Assembly (NCBI GenBank): GCA_040506775.1
Contig: JBEVWC010000007.1
Coordinates: 1 to 64,000, forward strand
DNA: 64,000 nucleotides
Source: Thiodiazotropha sp040506775
Lineage (GTDB): Bacteria > Pseudomonadota > Gammaproteobacteria > Chromatiales > Chromatiaceae
Direction: 5' to 3'
Shown here: piece by piece, positions 37,688-46,398 of the stretch
Layout of the letters: every line of letters begins with the position of its first letter
How positions within the stretch are numbered: the stretch's first letter is position 1
Position numbers and translations under genes: made by a program
The notes under the pieces: model-generated
Told to the model about the DNA's origin: nothing
Database searches by the model: none
What the model saw: only the letters and a program-made list of their open reading frames with translations

Positions 37688-38668
37688 ATGCACAAGTTAG
37701 TTACATCTCTCGCGGGTGCGCTTCTGCTCGTCGCCAGTATGGCGGCACTCGCCGCCGACCCTCTGCCATCCTGGAACGAGGGCAAGACCAAGGCCACCAT
37801 CATCAAGTTTGTCGAAGCGGTCACCACGGATGGCAGCAAGTCCTTCATACCGGCCACGGATCGTATCGCGGTGTTCGACAACGACGGAACCCTGTGGTCC
37901 GAGAAGCCGGCCTATTTTCAGCTGTTCTTCGCCATGGACCGGGTCAAGGCCGAAGCACCCAAGCATCCTGAATGGAAAAACGAGCAACCCTTCAAGGCGG
38001 TGCTCGAAGGCGACATGGAGGCACTGGCCGCCGCCGGGGAAGAGGGTCTGCTGAAGCTGGTGATGGCCACCCACGGCAACACCACAACCGACGAGTTCGC
38101 CGGGATCGTGGAAGACTGGCTCGCCACGGCAAAGCATCCGAAAACCGGCAAGCCTTACACGGATATGGTCTTTCAGCCAATGCTTGAACTCCTCACATAC
38201 CTGCGGCAGAACGGATTCAAGACCTACATTGTCTCCGGTGGCGGGATCGAGTTCATGCGTCCCTGGACCGAACGGGTGTACGGCGTGCCCCCTGAACAGG
38301 TGATCGGCAGCAGCATCAAGGTGGAATACCGGATGACCGATTCGGGACCGGTGCTGATGCGCCTGCCGGAGATCAACTTCATCGACGACAAGGCGGGCAA
38401 GCCGGTGGGAATCCACCAGTTCATCGGCAAAGTGCCGGTGTTTGCCGCGGGTAATTCTGACGGGGATATGCAGATGCTCGAATGGACCAGTGCCGGCAAA
38501 GGCCCCCGCTTCGGTCTGATCGTGCATCACACGGACGCCAAGCGGGAGTGGGCCTACGATCGCAAGACCCACGTGGGCAAGCTCGACAAGGCCCTGGATA
38601 AAGCCGGAAGTGCCGGTTGGGTTCTGGTTGATATGATGCAGGACTGGAAGACGATCTACCCGAACTGA
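37688..38668 (+). CDS. secreted HAD superfamily phosphatase
   Basis: An exported hydrolase of 326 residues. A signal peptide (1-23, ending ALAAD) precedes a HAD fold: FDNDGTLW (63-70) supplies nucleophile Asp64 and acid/base Asp66, VSGGG (about 192) is motif II, and GNSDGDMQML (about 262) holds the metal-binding aspartates. The cap lies between motifs I and II. It resembles the phosphoserine-phosphatase-like branch, but an exported form is unlikely to act in serine synthesis. It directly follows the arylsulfatase, suggesting joint breakdown of an external sulfated or phosphorylated compound (inference). Confidence 0.85.
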   Translation: MHKLVTSLAGALLLVASMAALAADPLPSWNEGKTKATIIKFVEAVTTDGSKSFIPATDRIAVFDNDGTLWSEKPAYFQLFFAMDRVKAEAPKHPEWKNEQPFKAVLEGDMEALAAAGEEGLLKLVMATHGNTTTDEFAGIVEDWLATAKHPKTGKPYTDMVFQPMLELLTYLRQNGFKTYIVSGGGIEFMRPWTERVYGVPPEQVIGSSIKVEYRMTDSGPVLMRLPEINFIDDKAGKPVGIHQFIGKVPVFAAGNSDGDMQMLEWTSAGKGPRFGLIVHHTDAKREWAYDRKTHVGKLDKALDKAGSAGWVLVDMMQDWKTIYPN

Positions 38669-38745
38669 TTTCGCCTGAACCGCATCGGTCCCTTTTCTGA
38701 GTCCTGTTCGGGATGCACTGTATGACCGATCCGCTTTTCCGCTAA

Positions 38746-38787
38746 ACTGGGTATCCGGTCAGCCTGATGGCCTTCCGGATACCCAGT
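38746..38787. repeat. 13-bp perfect inverted repeat
   Basis: ACTGGGTATCCGG (38746-38758) and CCGGATACCCAGT (38775-38787) pair perfectly around 16 bases. No T-run follows. It lies 38 bases before the multiheme cytochrome gene and could be a regulatory hairpin or an operator-like dyad. Confidence 0.6.
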
Positions 38788-38825
38788 CTCCCCGTAGTAC
38801 CCAGATTTCAGGATGCCAAACCGCT

Positions 38826-41063
38826 GTGAAACCCTTCGCCCGCCTGGCCGGACTTCTCATGCTCATTGCAGCACAGGCGGTCATCGCTGCGGCCGATTTC
38901 GTGGGCAGCTCCCAATGCATCACCTGCCACGAGTCGGAGGGCGCGGCCTGGCGCGGATCGCATCATGATCTCGCCATGGCGGAGGCGACTGAGTCCACTG
39001 TCCTGGGTGATTTCAATGATGCCGCGTTCACGGCCCACGGAGTGACCACCCGCTTTTATCGCAAGGACGGGGCTTTCCATGTACAGACGGACGGCCCTGA
39101 TGGCAAGCTCCACGATTACCGGGTCCGCTATACCTTTGGCTGGTATCCCCTGCAGCAGTATCTCGTCGAGTTTCCGGGGGGGCGTTACCAGGCACTGGGC
39201 CTGGCCTGGGACAGCCGCAGCCGGGAGGAAGGTGGCCAGCACTGGTTTCACCTCTATCCCGACGAACCCATGACTTCGGACAACCGGCTGCACTGGACCC
39301 AACGGGATCAGACCTGGAATTACCAGTGTGCCGAGTGTCACTCCACCCGGCTGGAGAAAAATTACGACGTCACCACCGACACTTATCACACCCGTTTCGA
39401 GGAGATCGACGTCGCCTGCGAGGCCTGTCACGGACCGGGTTCCGAGCATCTGGCCTGGGCCCGGATGGCCGAGCAGAATCCTGAGGTGGCAAAACGTCCC
39501 GGCAAGGGTCTGGTGCTGTCCCTGGGAGACACGGACGGCGGCGCCTGGGGTTTCGATGCACAGCAGGGTAAACCGGTCCGCAGTGTGCCACGCAGTCAGC
39601 ATACCGAGATCGAGTTGTGCGCCCGCTGCCACTCCCGGCGTGGTGCGGTGTGGGATGATTACCGTCATGGTGAGCCCCTGAGCAACTCCCATCGTCTGGC
39701 GCTGCTTGAGCCCCATCTCTATTACCCGGATGGGCAGATCAGGGACGAGGTCTATGTCTACGGCTCGTTCCTGCAAAGTCGTATGTACCAGGCCGGCGTC
39801 ACCTGCAGTGACTGCCACGAACCTCACAGTCTCAAGCTGCGCGCCCAAGGCAACGATCTGTGCACCCGCTGCCACCTCGCGACAGGCTACGACACGCCGG
39901 TTCATCACCATCATCAAGCAGAGTCCGAGGGTGCCGCCTGCACTGCCTGTCACATGCCGCAACGGGTCTACATGGTGAACGACTGGCGGGCGGACCACAG
40001 CATGCGGGTGCCCCGTCCCGACCTGTCCGGGCGATTGGGCACGCCCAACGCCTGCAACGACTGTCATTCCGACAAGACCAGCGCCTGGGCCGCAGACGCG
40101 GTTGAGGGCTGGTACCCGAAGAGCGCATACCGAGGGCGGCATTTCGCGGATGCCTTGCATGCAGCGGAGACGGGGGCGCGGGATGCGGGAAAACAGCTGC
40201 TTGAAGTGGCTGCTGATGCTGATCAGCCGGGTATCGTGCGGGCCACCGCAGTGGAGCGTTTGCGGGATCATCCGCAATCCCAGAGCCTGTTTACGATTCA
40301 ACGCCTGCTATCGGATCCGGATCCCCTGGTGCGCGCCGCCGCGGTACGCTTTCTTGATCTCACCGATGTGCGTACCCAGGTGGACCAGGGCTGGCCCCTG
40401 CTCGACGATCCGGACCGGGTGGTTCGGCTCGATACCGCACGATTGCTGGCGCCGTTGCTGCGCCAGCGTTTGCCGGACAAGTACCGGACCCAGCTGGAAC
40501 AGGCTGTTGAGGCTTACAAGCGGGCGGAGTCGGTAAATGCCGACCGCCCGGAGTCGCAGATGAATCTGGGTCTGATCGCGTTGGCGCAAGGAAATCACAA
40601 GCAAGCGGAGTCGGCCTACCGTAGAGCGCTCCAGCTGGACCCCGGGTTTGCTCCCGGCTATGTCAATCTGGCCGATCTGTACCGGCAACGGGACCAGGAT
40701 CAGCAGGGTGAGGCGGTTTTGCGAGCGGGCCTGGCCGCACTCGGGGAAGATGCCGGGATCGAGCATGCATTGGGATTGTTGCTGGTGCGTCAGAAACGTC
40801 TGGATGATGCACTGCCTTACCTGCGCAAGGCGGCAGATCACGCACAACCACAGGATCAATCCCGATACGCCTATGTATACGCCCTGGGTTTGCAGGGTGC
40901 GGGAGATATCGTGCAGGCAGTACAGGTGCTTGATGAGGCCAACCAGAGGCATCCGGGCAATGCGGAGATATTGAGTGCGCTGGTGAGTCTGCACGAGCAG
41001 CAGGGTGATCGGGACTTGGCCCGTCGCTACGCTGAGGAACTCAAGCAGAGGTCTGGCGAATGA
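38826..41063 (+). CDS. octaheme c-type cytochrome with HEAT and TPR repeats
   Basis: A periplasmic protein of 745 residues with a signal peptide (1-22). Eight CxxCH heme sites can be counted: CITCH (31-35), CAECH, CEACH, CARCH, CSDCH, CTRCH, CTACH and CNDCH, all in the first 420 residues. After the last comes a HEAT-like stretch (about 470-540, VRAAAVRFLDL, VVRLDTARLLAPLL), then TPR units (about 555-740, PESQMNLGLIALAQGNHKQAESAYRRALQLDP). It starts with GTG. Electron transfer is certain in kind; substrate and partner are not. The repeats suggest docking to a partner protein. It ends 7 bases before the convergent GT2 gene. Confidence 0.88.
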   Translation: MKPFARLAGLLMLIAAQAVIAAADFVGSSQCITCHESEGAAWRGSHHDLAMAEATESTVLGDFNDAAFTAHGVTTRFYRKDGAFHVQTDGPDGKLHDYRVRYTFGWYPLQQYLVEFPGGRYQALGLAWDSRSREEGGQHWFHLYPDEPMTSDNRLHWTQRDQTWNYQCAECHSTRLEKNYDVTTDTYHTRFEEIDVACEACHGPGSEHLAWARMAEQNPEVAKRPGKGLVLSLGDTDGGAWGFDAQQGKPVRSVPRSQHTEIELCARCHSRRGAVWDDYRHGEPLSNSHRLALLEPHLYYPDGQIRDEVYVYGSFLQSRMYQAGVTCSDCHEPHSLKLRAQGNDLCTRCHLATGYDTPVHHHHQAESEGAACTACHMPQRVYMVNDWRADHSMRVPRPDLSGRLGTPNACNDCHSDKTSAWAADAVEGWYPKSAYRGRHFADALHAAETGARDAGKQLLEVAADADQPGIVRATAVERLRDHPQSQSLFTIQRLLSDPDPLVRAAAVRFLDLTDVRTQVDQGWPLLDDPDRVVRLDTARLLAPLLRQRLPDKYRTQLEQAVEAYKRAESVNADRPESQMNLGLIALAQGNHKQAESAYRRALQLDPGFAPGYVNLADLYRQRDQDQQGEAVLRAGLAALGEDAGIEHALGLLLVRQKRLDDALPYLRKAADHAQPQDQSRYAYVYALGLQGAGDIVQAVQVLDEANQRHPGNAEILSALVSLHEQQGDRDLARRYAEELKQRSGE

Positions 41064-41070
41064 AGCGCGA

Positions 41071-42102
41071 TCAGGAGAGGCTCAGGTTGCCGCTGTTCTG
41101 CGCCTGTGACAGTTGCTCCTCGTCATCCTCCTGAGTCAGGATTTCACTGCGCAGCACATAGGATCGCTGATCTTTTGAGGCGTAATAGGTGCGCGCCATC
41201 AGTTCACTGAGGATTCCGGTGGTAAAGGTCTGTACCCCCACCAGTACCATCAGAATGGCAATGATCAACATCGGCCGTGAGCCGATATCCTCGTGGAAGA
41301 GAAATTTCACCACCGCGAGATGCGTCAGCATGAGGCCGCCAATGCCACTCAGGAGCAAACCGATGCGGCCAAAAAAATGCCCCGGCCGGGACAGGAAACG
41401 GATGAAAAAGAACACTGAGAGCAGGTCGATGGCGACCCGGAAGGTTCGCCCGATACCATACTTGGAAGTGCCATGAATCCTTGGGCGATGGTTGACCACC
41501 TGTTCGCGGATCCGGCTCGGGGAGGTGTACAAGGACATCCAGGCCGGTATGAAACGGTGCATGTCTCCGTACAGGCGGATATTGCGCAGCAGGCTACCGC
41601 GGTAGATCTTCAGGCTGCAGCCGTAGTCATGCAGGCGCACCCCCGTTACCCGTCCGATCAGGTAGTTGGCAATCTGTGACGGGAGCCGGCGCAGCAGGAA
41701 TCCATCCTTGCGCGCTTTACGCCAGCCGACGATCAGGTCAAGTTCATCCCTGATCAAGGTTTCCAACAAGGCCGGAATGTCCGCGGGATCGTTTTGCAGA
41801 TCGCCATCCAGGGTGGCCAGGTACCGGCCCCGGCTGTGGTCGAACCCGGCCTGAATCGCCGCGGTTTGACCGAAGTTGCGCTGCAAGGTGATCAGGCGGT
41901 AGTCACCTTCAAGTACCGAGATGGCCCGTTTCACCCGCTGAGCGGTATCGTCAGTGCTGCCGTCATCCACCAGAATGACCTCCCAGGCCGATCGGTAACG
42001 GCACAGCGCCGAGTCCAGTTCGGCGATGAGTTGCGGCACACTGTCCGCTTCGTTGTAGAGCGGAACAATCACGGAGAGATAACAGGATTTACGCTTCATC
42101 AT
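41071..42102 (-). CDS. GT2 polyprenyl-phosphate glycosyltransferase (ArnC/DPM1-like)
   Basis: A membrane glycosyltransferase of 343 residues that should move a sugar from a nucleotide donor to polyprenyl phosphate. The GT-A domain shows VIVPLYNEADSVPQL (about 11-25), VDDGSTDDT (about 45) and LDGDLQNDP (about 97). Two C-terminal membrane helices (about 240-310) match the DPM1/GtrB/ArnC layout. The start ATG overlaps the stop of the PAP2 gene as ATGA, so translation is coupled. With the GT39 enzyme upstream in the same direction it forms a plausible donor-transferase pair. Confidence 0.9.
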   Translation of the reverse strand: MMKRKSCYLSVIVPLYNEADSVPQLIAELDSALCRYRSAWEVILVDDGSTDDTAQRVKRAISVLEGDYRLITLQRNFGQTAAIQAGFDHSRGRYLATLDGDLQNDPADIPALLETLIRDELDLIVGWRKARKDGFLLRRLPSQIANYLIGRVTGVRLHDYGCSLKIYRGSLLRNIRLYGDMHRFIPAWMSLYTSPSRIREQVVNHRPRIHGTSKYGIGRTFRVAIDLLSVFFFIRFLSRPGHFFGRIGLLLSGIGGLMLTHLAVVKFLFHEDIGSRPMLIIAILMVLVGVQTFTTGILSELMARTYYASKDQRSYVLRSEILTQEDDEEQLSQAQNSGNLSLS

Positions 42103-42740
42103 GGGTTGTCAGGCCGGGACTGGAATCCAAGGGTCAAGGGGTGGTTCGGGATGGCCCAGGGTTTCAGCCGGGCAAAGCGGTACAGGGAATGAACCAGGGG
42201 GTACAGATAGCGCTGGGCGTTGAAGCACAAGGCGCCTGCCGAGCCCAACAGGATTCCCAGAAACACCCCTCCGATCACCTGGCTCGGATAGTGTTTCGCC
42301 AGGTAGATGCGGGACAGACTGACCAGGAAGGCGGCGATCATCAGAAATGCCTGCCAGCGCGGCCAGTGGGGACGGGTGAAAATCACAAACATGCTGGCGG
42401 CGTAGAAGGTCAGGGCATGATTCGACGGCATACCCTTGGCATTTCCGCTACAGGGCTGTGCGTGCCACAGCGCATCGATACCCGCTGCACAGGGACGCAG
42501 TTCGTGAAACAGGATCTTCATAAGTCCGCCGAACTGATCGCCAATGCCCAGCAGCAGAATCAATGCGCACCACCAGCCTATGCCGCGCCGCATATCCTCA
42601 CGCACCGCGGTCATCAGCAGCAGTCCCAGAAGCGGCAGATAAAAGGTAGTACGACTGGACATCCAGGCAAACAGGGTTTCGCTGAATTGATGAGGCAGAC
42701 CGGAGTGAAGCCAGATCATGATCTTGTCATCCAGGTTCAT
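42099..42740 (-). CDS. PAP2 family lipid phosphatase
   Basis: An inner membrane acid-phosphatase-fold protein of 213 residues. The three PAP2 motifs are K-x6-RP (KILFHELRP), the PSNH box (GMPSNHALTF) and SRIYLAKHYPSQVIGG. PSNH in place of PSGH is a tolerated variant. About five to six membrane helices. Substrates in the family include undecaprenyl diphosphate and lipid A. I chose MNLDDKI (42740); a 12-residue longer start is possible and neither has a strong ribosome site. It lies between the second PAP2 gene and the GT2 gene in one reverse-strand set. Confidence 0.88.
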   Translation of the reverse strand: MNLDDKIMIWLHSGLPHQFSETLFAWMSSRTTFYLPLLGLLLMTAVREDMRRGIGWWCALILLLGIGDQFGGLMKILFHELRPCAAGIDALWHAQPCSGNAKGMPSNHALTFYAASMFVIFTRPHWPRWQAFLMIAAFLVSLSRIYLAKHYPSQVIGGVFLGILLGSAGALCFNAQRYLYPLVHSLYRFARLKPWAIPNHPLTLGFQSRPDNP

Positions 42741-42929
42741 GAGCGGGGCGATCCTGTGGAATTGCGCGGCTCGCATCGGGCAGGGTTATCAGTCTGGCGA
42801 TGCCGATCAGTCTCCCAACGCAGAGCAGGAATGGGCTGGCCGGGTAACCACGCGGCGAGTCTCGACCAGAGTGCCGATGCGTCCGTGAGGGTTTGATCAG
42901 GTTCGAGAGATACTGTCATGGGATTCACT

Positions 42930-43742
42930 TCATCCCGGTGTGCTCATCGGGTCTTTTTCAGCCTGGGGGGATGGGACGCCCAGGTGCTGCATACTGGCCA
43001 GCGTGAGGGCCAGGAGCGCGAGGCCATGCTGCAGGGGTTGCCCCAGGGTATAACCGGTATCCTGGACGAGCAGGAGGTAGAGTGCGCAGAGTGTGAGGAA
43101 GCGGCCAAGCCAGACGCTCACGGCCGGTGAGGGGGTGTATCCCCGCAGCAGCCGGCCCGAAGCCATTGCCGAAAGCCAGCCGATGGCCGCGCCAAACAGA
43201 ATATCCACGGGCCAATGGGCACCCACGGCAATCCGCGACAGGGCCGCCAGGCCCGCGATGCTGAAGATCAGCGGGAACAGGCGCAACCGGGCCTTGCGGT
43301 CCAACCATGGGAACAGGCTGCCGAGCAGCGCGAACAGGGTGGCCGTATGGCCGGAAGGGAAACTGCCCCGCTTCAATACCGGGCCTAGCTGGGTGATCTG
43401 CTCCTGTCCCAGTACCAGTACCGGTCTGGGCAATGCCAGGGTCCCCTTGAACAGGTGCACCCAGAAGGCCGCGATCAGCCCGGCGAGCAGCGCGCTGAGA
43501 ACGAGTTTCGGCCGGTACCGGTAGAGCGGCAGCAACAGCGTCAGTGCGACCAGCCCGTCTCCCAGAATTGTCAGTGACTCCCACAGACCCGGAGTCAGCC
43601 AATGACCGAGTTGTCCGTTGATGATCAGGAACAGGGGCAGATTGCCCCCGTTCAGCTGCAGGATCGCCAGGCTCAGCAGTGACAATGCGGGGAGTAGCCA
43701 AAGGCTTGCCCGGTTGATCGGTCTTGGCTGGGATAGAAACAT
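42930..43742 (-). CDS. PAP2 family lipid phosphatase, overlapped by the GT39 frame
   Basis: A second membrane PAP2 phosphatase of 270 residues with motifs KGTLALPRPV, GSFPSGHTAT and SRIAVGAHWPVDILFG, all complete. I chose the ATG of MFLSQPR because GGAG lies 7 bases before it; in-frame starts at 43805 and 43892 would extend it into the GT39 domain. The whole gene lies inside the run-on of the GT39 frame, which in this stretch reads as non-protein-like sequence. The PAP2 frame is therefore the true coding frame here. Confidence 0.85.
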   Translation of the reverse strand: MFLSQPRPINRASLWLLPALSLLSLAILQLNGGNLPLFLIINGQLGHWLTPGLWESLTILGDGLVALTLLLPLYRYRPKLVLSALLAGLIAAFWVHLFKGTLALPRPVLVLGQEQITQLGPVLKRGSFPSGHTATLFALLGSLFPWLDRKARLRLFPLIFSIAGLAALSRIAVGAHWPVDILFGAAIGWLSAMASGRLLRGYTPSPAVSVWLGRFLTLCALYLLLVQDTGYTLGQPLQHGLALLALTLASMQHLGVPSPQAEKDPMSTPG

Positions 43743-45303
43743 CAGACGTCTCCACGGAATGAACCTTGGCCAGGGCGAGACCCTGTCTTTGGTAGAGGAT
43801 GTCATGGGCTGGCAGGTCTGTGAGTAACCGGCTTTTTGTAAACACCAATTCACCGGGCAGGGGTTTTCTTCGGGGTGTCGCTCTTCCGGCATAGACGCTG
43901 AAACTGGGATTGTTAAGGCGCCACATCACCGTAGGTTGGTGCTGAGCCGCGGCGATCAGGCCAGCCTGGTGAATCGGTTCCTGTTGAATTCGTGCAACCA
44001 GGGGGGCGAGGATCTGCGAGGCAGTAAACGTGGACAGTAGGCCCGCGCTGAGCAGCTTGGCGGTTTTCGATACCCGTGGCTCGAGCATCAGCCACACACC
44101 CGCAGCCAGGGTCAGAATCAGGATCAGGGTCACTCCTCCGGGGAGAATCCTGTCCGTTTGACTCAGCGCCCTGGAAAGATGCGAGTGATCCACCATTGAG
44201 GCGATCCAGGGCAGCATCAGAGGCAATGCCAGCAACACACTGATCAGGGCGAGCAACGGCAGAAACACCGGCTTCAGGCTGAAGTGGTTGTCGAGATGTC
44301 TGGCTGCGAACAGGAACAGCGGCGTGAGTCCGTAGATGAGGTAGTGCGGCAGTTTTGTGGCGGAGAATGAGAAAAACACCAGCACGAACAGGAACCAGAT
44401 CAACAAAAAACGATCCAGCTGGGATTCCCAGAGGATGCGTGCCCGGCGCAGGGGACGCACCAGCACAGGTCCAAACGGGAAGGCGACCAGAAAGAAGGCG
44501 ATCAGGTAGTACCACCAGTGACCGGAGTGCCCTTCCATCGGGGCGGCAAAGCGTCCCAGATTGTGCGTCCCGATGAACGACTGGATGAATGCGGAACCCT
44601 CTCTGAGATAGTTGATGAGATACCAGGGTAGCCCCACCGATATGAATATCAGCCAGGCCCAGGGGTTCGAAATCAGTCTCAGCCACTGCCTGATCCGGCC
44701 TGTCGAGAGCGCAAACAACAGACTCACCAGGCCTGGAATGAACAGCGCAATGGGGCCTTTGGTCATGAAACCCAGACCCGCAAAGCAGGCGGCCGCGAAC
44801 AGATAGCGGGTCTTCTCTCCAGTCAGTGCCAGGTAGAGACTGAACAGGGTGCCGCTGAGGAACAGGTTCACCAGCGCGTCCGCGGTAGCGGCCTTGCCGA
44901 TCAGCCCGACACCGAGGCTGCCGGACATCAGCAGACCGGCAACCAGGGCGATACGGGGTGTGGTGAAACGCCAGGCGAAACCGACCAGGAGAAGATTCCA
45001 CAGGGTTGCGGCGAGGGCGGACGGGAGGCGCAGACTCAACTCGCTGACCCCGAGCAGGTGTACCGAGAGCGCCTGCAGCCAGTGGGTCAGAATGGGTTTG
45101 TCCGCGCGTGGCTCTCCGTTCAGGGAGAGGCTGAGAAAGTCATCCCGTTGAAACATTTCCAGAGTGGTCTGGGCAAACGCACCCTCGTCGAGGTCGAACA
45201 GCGGAATCGTGTGGATATTGAAGAAAAAGGCGGTTACCAGGCTCAACAGCCATAACAGCTTGAGGCCGTTCAAATGGGTGTTGTTGTCCAAGGTGTCGTG
45301 CAT
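42958..45303 (-). CDS. GT39 (PMT/ArnT-like) glycosyltransferase with run-on C-terminus
   Basis: A membrane enzyme that should move a sugar from a polyprenyl carrier to a lipid or protein in the periplasm. The start MHDTLDNNTH is followed by FDLDEGAFAQTTLEM (about 37-51, catalytic DE pair), PRADKPILTHWLQAL and about 11 to 12 membrane helices up to residue 440. A C-terminal domain runs to about residue 515 (GELVFTKSRL). From there the frame continues 265 residues through the PAP2 gene as low-complexity G-, R-, T- and P-rich sequence with no family resemblance. Most likely the genuine stop was lost or an indel lies near 43.75 kb; the functional part is about 43750-45303. Confidence 0.8.
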   Translation of the reverse strand: MHDTLDNNTHLNGLKLLWLLSLVTAFFFNIHTIPLFDLDEGAFAQTTLEMFQRDDFLSLSLNGEPRADKPILTHWLQALSVHLLGVSELSLRLPSALAATLWNLLLVGFAWRFTTPRIALVAGLLMSGSLGVGLIGKAATADALVNLFLSGTLFSLYLALTGEKTRYLFAAACFAGLGFMTKGPIALFIPGLVSLLFALSTGRIRQWLRLISNPWAWLIFISVGLPWYLINYLREGSAFIQSFIGTHNLGRFAAPMEGHSGHWWYYLIAFFLVAFPFGPVLVRPLRRARILWESQLDRFLLIWFLFVLVFFSFSATKLPHYLIYGLTPLFLFAARHLDNHFSLKPVFLPLLALISVLLALPLMLPWIASMVDHSHLSRALSQTDRILPGGVTLILILTLAAGVWLMLEPRVSKTAKLLSAGLLSTFTASQILAPLVARIQQEPIHQAGLIAAAQHQPTVMWRLNNPSFSVYAGRATPRRKPLPGELVFTKSRLLTDLPAHDILYQRQGLALAKVHSVETSDVSIPAKTDQPGKPLATPRIVTAEPGDPAAERGQSAPVPDHQRTTRSLADSGSVGVTDNSGRRAGRTDAVAAALPVPAETRSQRAARRADRGLLGAPVQGDPGIAQTGTGTGTGADHPARPGIEAGQFPFRPYGHPVRAARQPVPMVGPQGPVAPVPADLQHRGPGGPVADCRGCPLARGYSVWRGHRLAFGNGFGPAAAGIHPLTGRERLAWPLPHTLRTLPPARPGYRLYPGATPAAWPRAPGPHAGQYAAPGRPIPPG

Positions 45304-45741
45304 GCGCTCAGGGCTGACGTTGTGGTTGCGCGGGACGCCAGCCGCCCGGCAAATCGATGCCTGCGGATATCACCGGGGGTAAACCTCGATTCGATCGTTA
45401 CCCTGGATTCCGGATGAACGGGATACAACAGCCTGTCAGAGCTGCCATGATCCTTGCTGAGAGCCCCGGCCGGTCTCTCCATTCAGGTTAGTCTGAGGTA
45501 ACCCGGTTACCGAATTGTTGACATTGGATTAACGCTTTGTGGCAGGTGCGCCGGGCAGGCGGGGTCGAGTCATTTTCCCGGGGTTGTCTGTTACCGCGCC
45601 ATCACGATGCGCAGGCTCCCACGGCGGATCCCGCGGGGTGTCGAAGGGAGGTGGGGGATTACTCCGGTGTACATCCCGTGATCTGACAAAACAGGAAATT
45701 ATGGTGTATGCTTTTTTTCGTTTTTGCCAAGAGTGGGTGCG
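45304..45741. other. divergent intergenic region
   Basis: About 440 bases between the reverse GT39 gene and the forward methyltransferase-like gene. No protein-like frame. It should hold promoters for both directions. A forward -35/-10 candidate is given separately at 45683; TTGACA at about 45520 has no good -10 at proper spacing. Confidence 0.5.
45683..45712 (+). promoter_or_regulatory. sigma-70 promoter candidate for methyltransferase-like gene
   Basis: CTGACA (45683-45688) and TATGCT (45707-45712) with an 18-base spacer rich in A and T. Transcription would begin near 45719, giving a very short leader to the GTG start at 45742. Confidence 0.5.
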
Positions 45742-46398
45742 GTGGACGAACACATCATTCCGGAATACCGGGAACTTCAGCAGCAACTCGGGCTGATGCA
45801 GGGGTTGCCCTATACCCCGCTGTGGAGTGCCGAGGCGGATTTTATCCATCTCATCGTGGATGCCTGTCTGGAGCATAAACCGGCTCTGGTGCTGGAGTGC
45901 AGCAGTGGCCTGACCACCCTGATGCTGGCCCGTTGCTGTCAACTCAACGGCTTTGGGCAGGTGGTAAGCCTGGAGGATGGTGAGCCCTACGCGGACAGAA
46001 CCCGTGAGTACATCAGCCGCTACGGGCTGGATGACTATGCCAGCGTGCGGCACGCGCCGTTACGTTCGGCGCAGTACGACGGGGTGACCTATTCCTGGTA
46101 CGACACCGGTGCTCTGCCGGAAGACGCCATCGACATGCTGGTGATCGACGGGCCGTCCGGTTTTTCCGGTAAGAACGCCCGCTATCCGGCGATGCCGGTC
46201 TGCTACCCCTATCTCGCACCGGGATGTCGCATCTTTCTCGATGATGCGGCGAGGCCGGACGAGCGGGAGATCGTGGCGATGTGGCTGGCCAGCTATCCCG
46301 GGTTGGCGCACCGTTTCCATGAGACCAGCCGCGGCTGCTCCCTGCTTACCCTGGATAATGCGGAGGGCCTCGATAGGGGGTCTCACGAGGCGTTGTGA
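45742..46398 (+). CDS. class I methyltransferase-like protein
   Basis: A soluble protein of about 218 residues with a Rossmann layout: ALVLECSSGLTTLMLARC is a variant SAM motif I (the usual GxGxG is reduced to SSG), VVSLEDGEPYADRT is the acidic second strand, and DMLVIDGPSGFSGKNARYP plus CRIFLDDAARPDE form later strands. It resembles the Methyltransf_24 group. Starts are ambiguous: TTG 45724, GTG 45733 or GTG 45742; the last has AAGAG 8 bases ahead. It overlaps the convergent sulfotransferase-like gene by 16 bases. Methyl acceptor unknown; activity is not certain because of the altered motif. Confidence 0.7.
   Translation: MDEHIIPEYRELQQQLGLMQGLPYTPLWSAEADFIHLIVDACLEHKPALVLECSSGLTTLMLARCCQLNGFGQVVSLEDGEPYADRTREYISRYGLDDYASVRHAPLRSAQYDGVTYSWYDTGALPEDAIDMLVIDGPSGFSGKNARYPAMPVCYPYLAPGCRIFLDDAARPDEREIVAMWLASYPGLAHRFHETSRGCSLLTLDNAEGLDRGSHEAL

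Noticed and set aside
42958..43741. Reading the GT39 C-terminal run-on as a genuine added domain
   Set aside because: The sequence is low-complexity G/R/T/P-rich and is the shifted reading of the PAP2 gene.
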